Shown: piece by piece, positions 63,976-64,000 of the stretch
How positions within the stretch are numbered: position 1 is the stretch's first letter
How the letters are laid out: each line of letters opens with the position of its first letter
From: Vibrio atypicus
GTDB lineage: Bacteria > Pseudomonadota > Gammaproteobacteria > Enterobacterales > Vibrionaceae
Assembly (NCBI RefSeq): GCF_009811315.1
Contig: NZ_BLID01000001.1
Coordinates: forward strand, 248,001-312,000
Reading direction: 5' to 3'
DNA: 64,000 bases
The notes under the pieces: model-generated
What the model saw: only the letters and a program-made list of their open reading frames with translations
Databases searched by the model: none
Told to the model about the DNA's origin: nothing
Position numbers and translations under genes: made by a program

Positions 63976-64000
63976 AATCTTCATTTCTTAATTAATGAGT

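Noticed and set aside
1..64000. Search for CRISPR arrays, insertion sequences, prophage or tRNA genes
   Set aside because: No regular spacer-repeat array, transposase, integrase or tRNA-like cloverleaf was recognised by eye.

Overview
The window is a gene-dense gamma-proteobacterial chromosome segment. It fits Vibrio or a close Vibrionaceae relative: the nan/sia sialic acid cluster has the Vibrio layout (RpiR-type regulator, nanA, TRAP genes, divergent nanE-nanK-nagA), it carries NorR-Hcp-Hcr and ScsBCD modules, base composition is moderate, and proteins resemble their Vibrio and enteric relatives. No rRNA, tRNA, insertion sequence, prophage or CRISPR array is visible. Species and chromosome cannot be fixed from the sequence alone.

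Layout. 1-2.2 kb: the 3' end of an alpha-amylase gene (MalS type), convergent with aroG. 2.2-5.5 kb: a four-gene polar amino acid ABC importer. 5.5-13.9 kb: a VanZ-like protein, then a caa3-type cytochrome c oxidase locus on the minus strand (coxB with fused cytochrome c, ctaD, ctaG, coxC, SURF1, a Sco-like protein, ctaA, cyoE), with a DUF2909 gene on the opposite strand. 14.1-15.9 kb: a phosphohexomutase gene behind a Fur-box-like sequence. 15.9-19.7 kb: an scs (suppressor of copper sensitivity) thiol-redox cluster. 19.8-23.9 kb: GNAT, LysE exporter, AraC regulator, AzlCD exporter, an unlisted 37-residue membrane peptide gene, and a fumarylacetoacetate hydrolase family gene.

24.3-38.2 kb is an alpha-glucan island: a lipoprotein pullulanase, a lipoprotein of the endonuclease/exonuclease/phosphatase fold, a GH133 debranching enzyme, malM and a LamB-type porin on the minus strand, and a GH13 isoamylase/GlgX-type enzyme. 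A cluster of MalT-box-like motifs lies between the porin and the GlgX-type gene. Together these could debranch glucans at the cell surface, import maltodextrins and debranch them inside.

38.3-40.1 kb: a membrane diguanylate cyclase. 40.2-50.3 kb: a complete sialic acid catabolic locus with two NanM paralogs (one exported, one without a signal peptide), NanR-type regulator, NanA, SiaPQM transporter, NanE, NanK and NagA. Imported Neu5Ac is split to ManNAc, phosphorylated, epimerised to GlcNAc-6-P and deacetylated. A 17-bp inverted repeat lies in the divergent siaP/nanE promoter region.

50.4-57.2 kb is mixed accessory content: a nuclease-like protein, a LysR regulator, a repeat lipoprotein, an outer-membrane-like protein, YccF, an ABM-domain protein, a TSUP transporter, an MFS transporter and a 58-residue His-tailed protein. 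57.4-61.9 kb: norR, hcp and hcr, a nitrosative stress module with a sigma-54-type promoter before hcp. 62-64 kb: two coupled DUF1566 proteins.

The most interesting leads are the lipoprotein phosphatase/nuclease-fold protein inside the starch island, the exported and cytoplasmic NanM pair, the large nan inverted repeat, the terminators placed inside apparent operons (hcp/hcr, lamB/malM), and small genes below the usual size cutoff. None is clearly a wholly new system.
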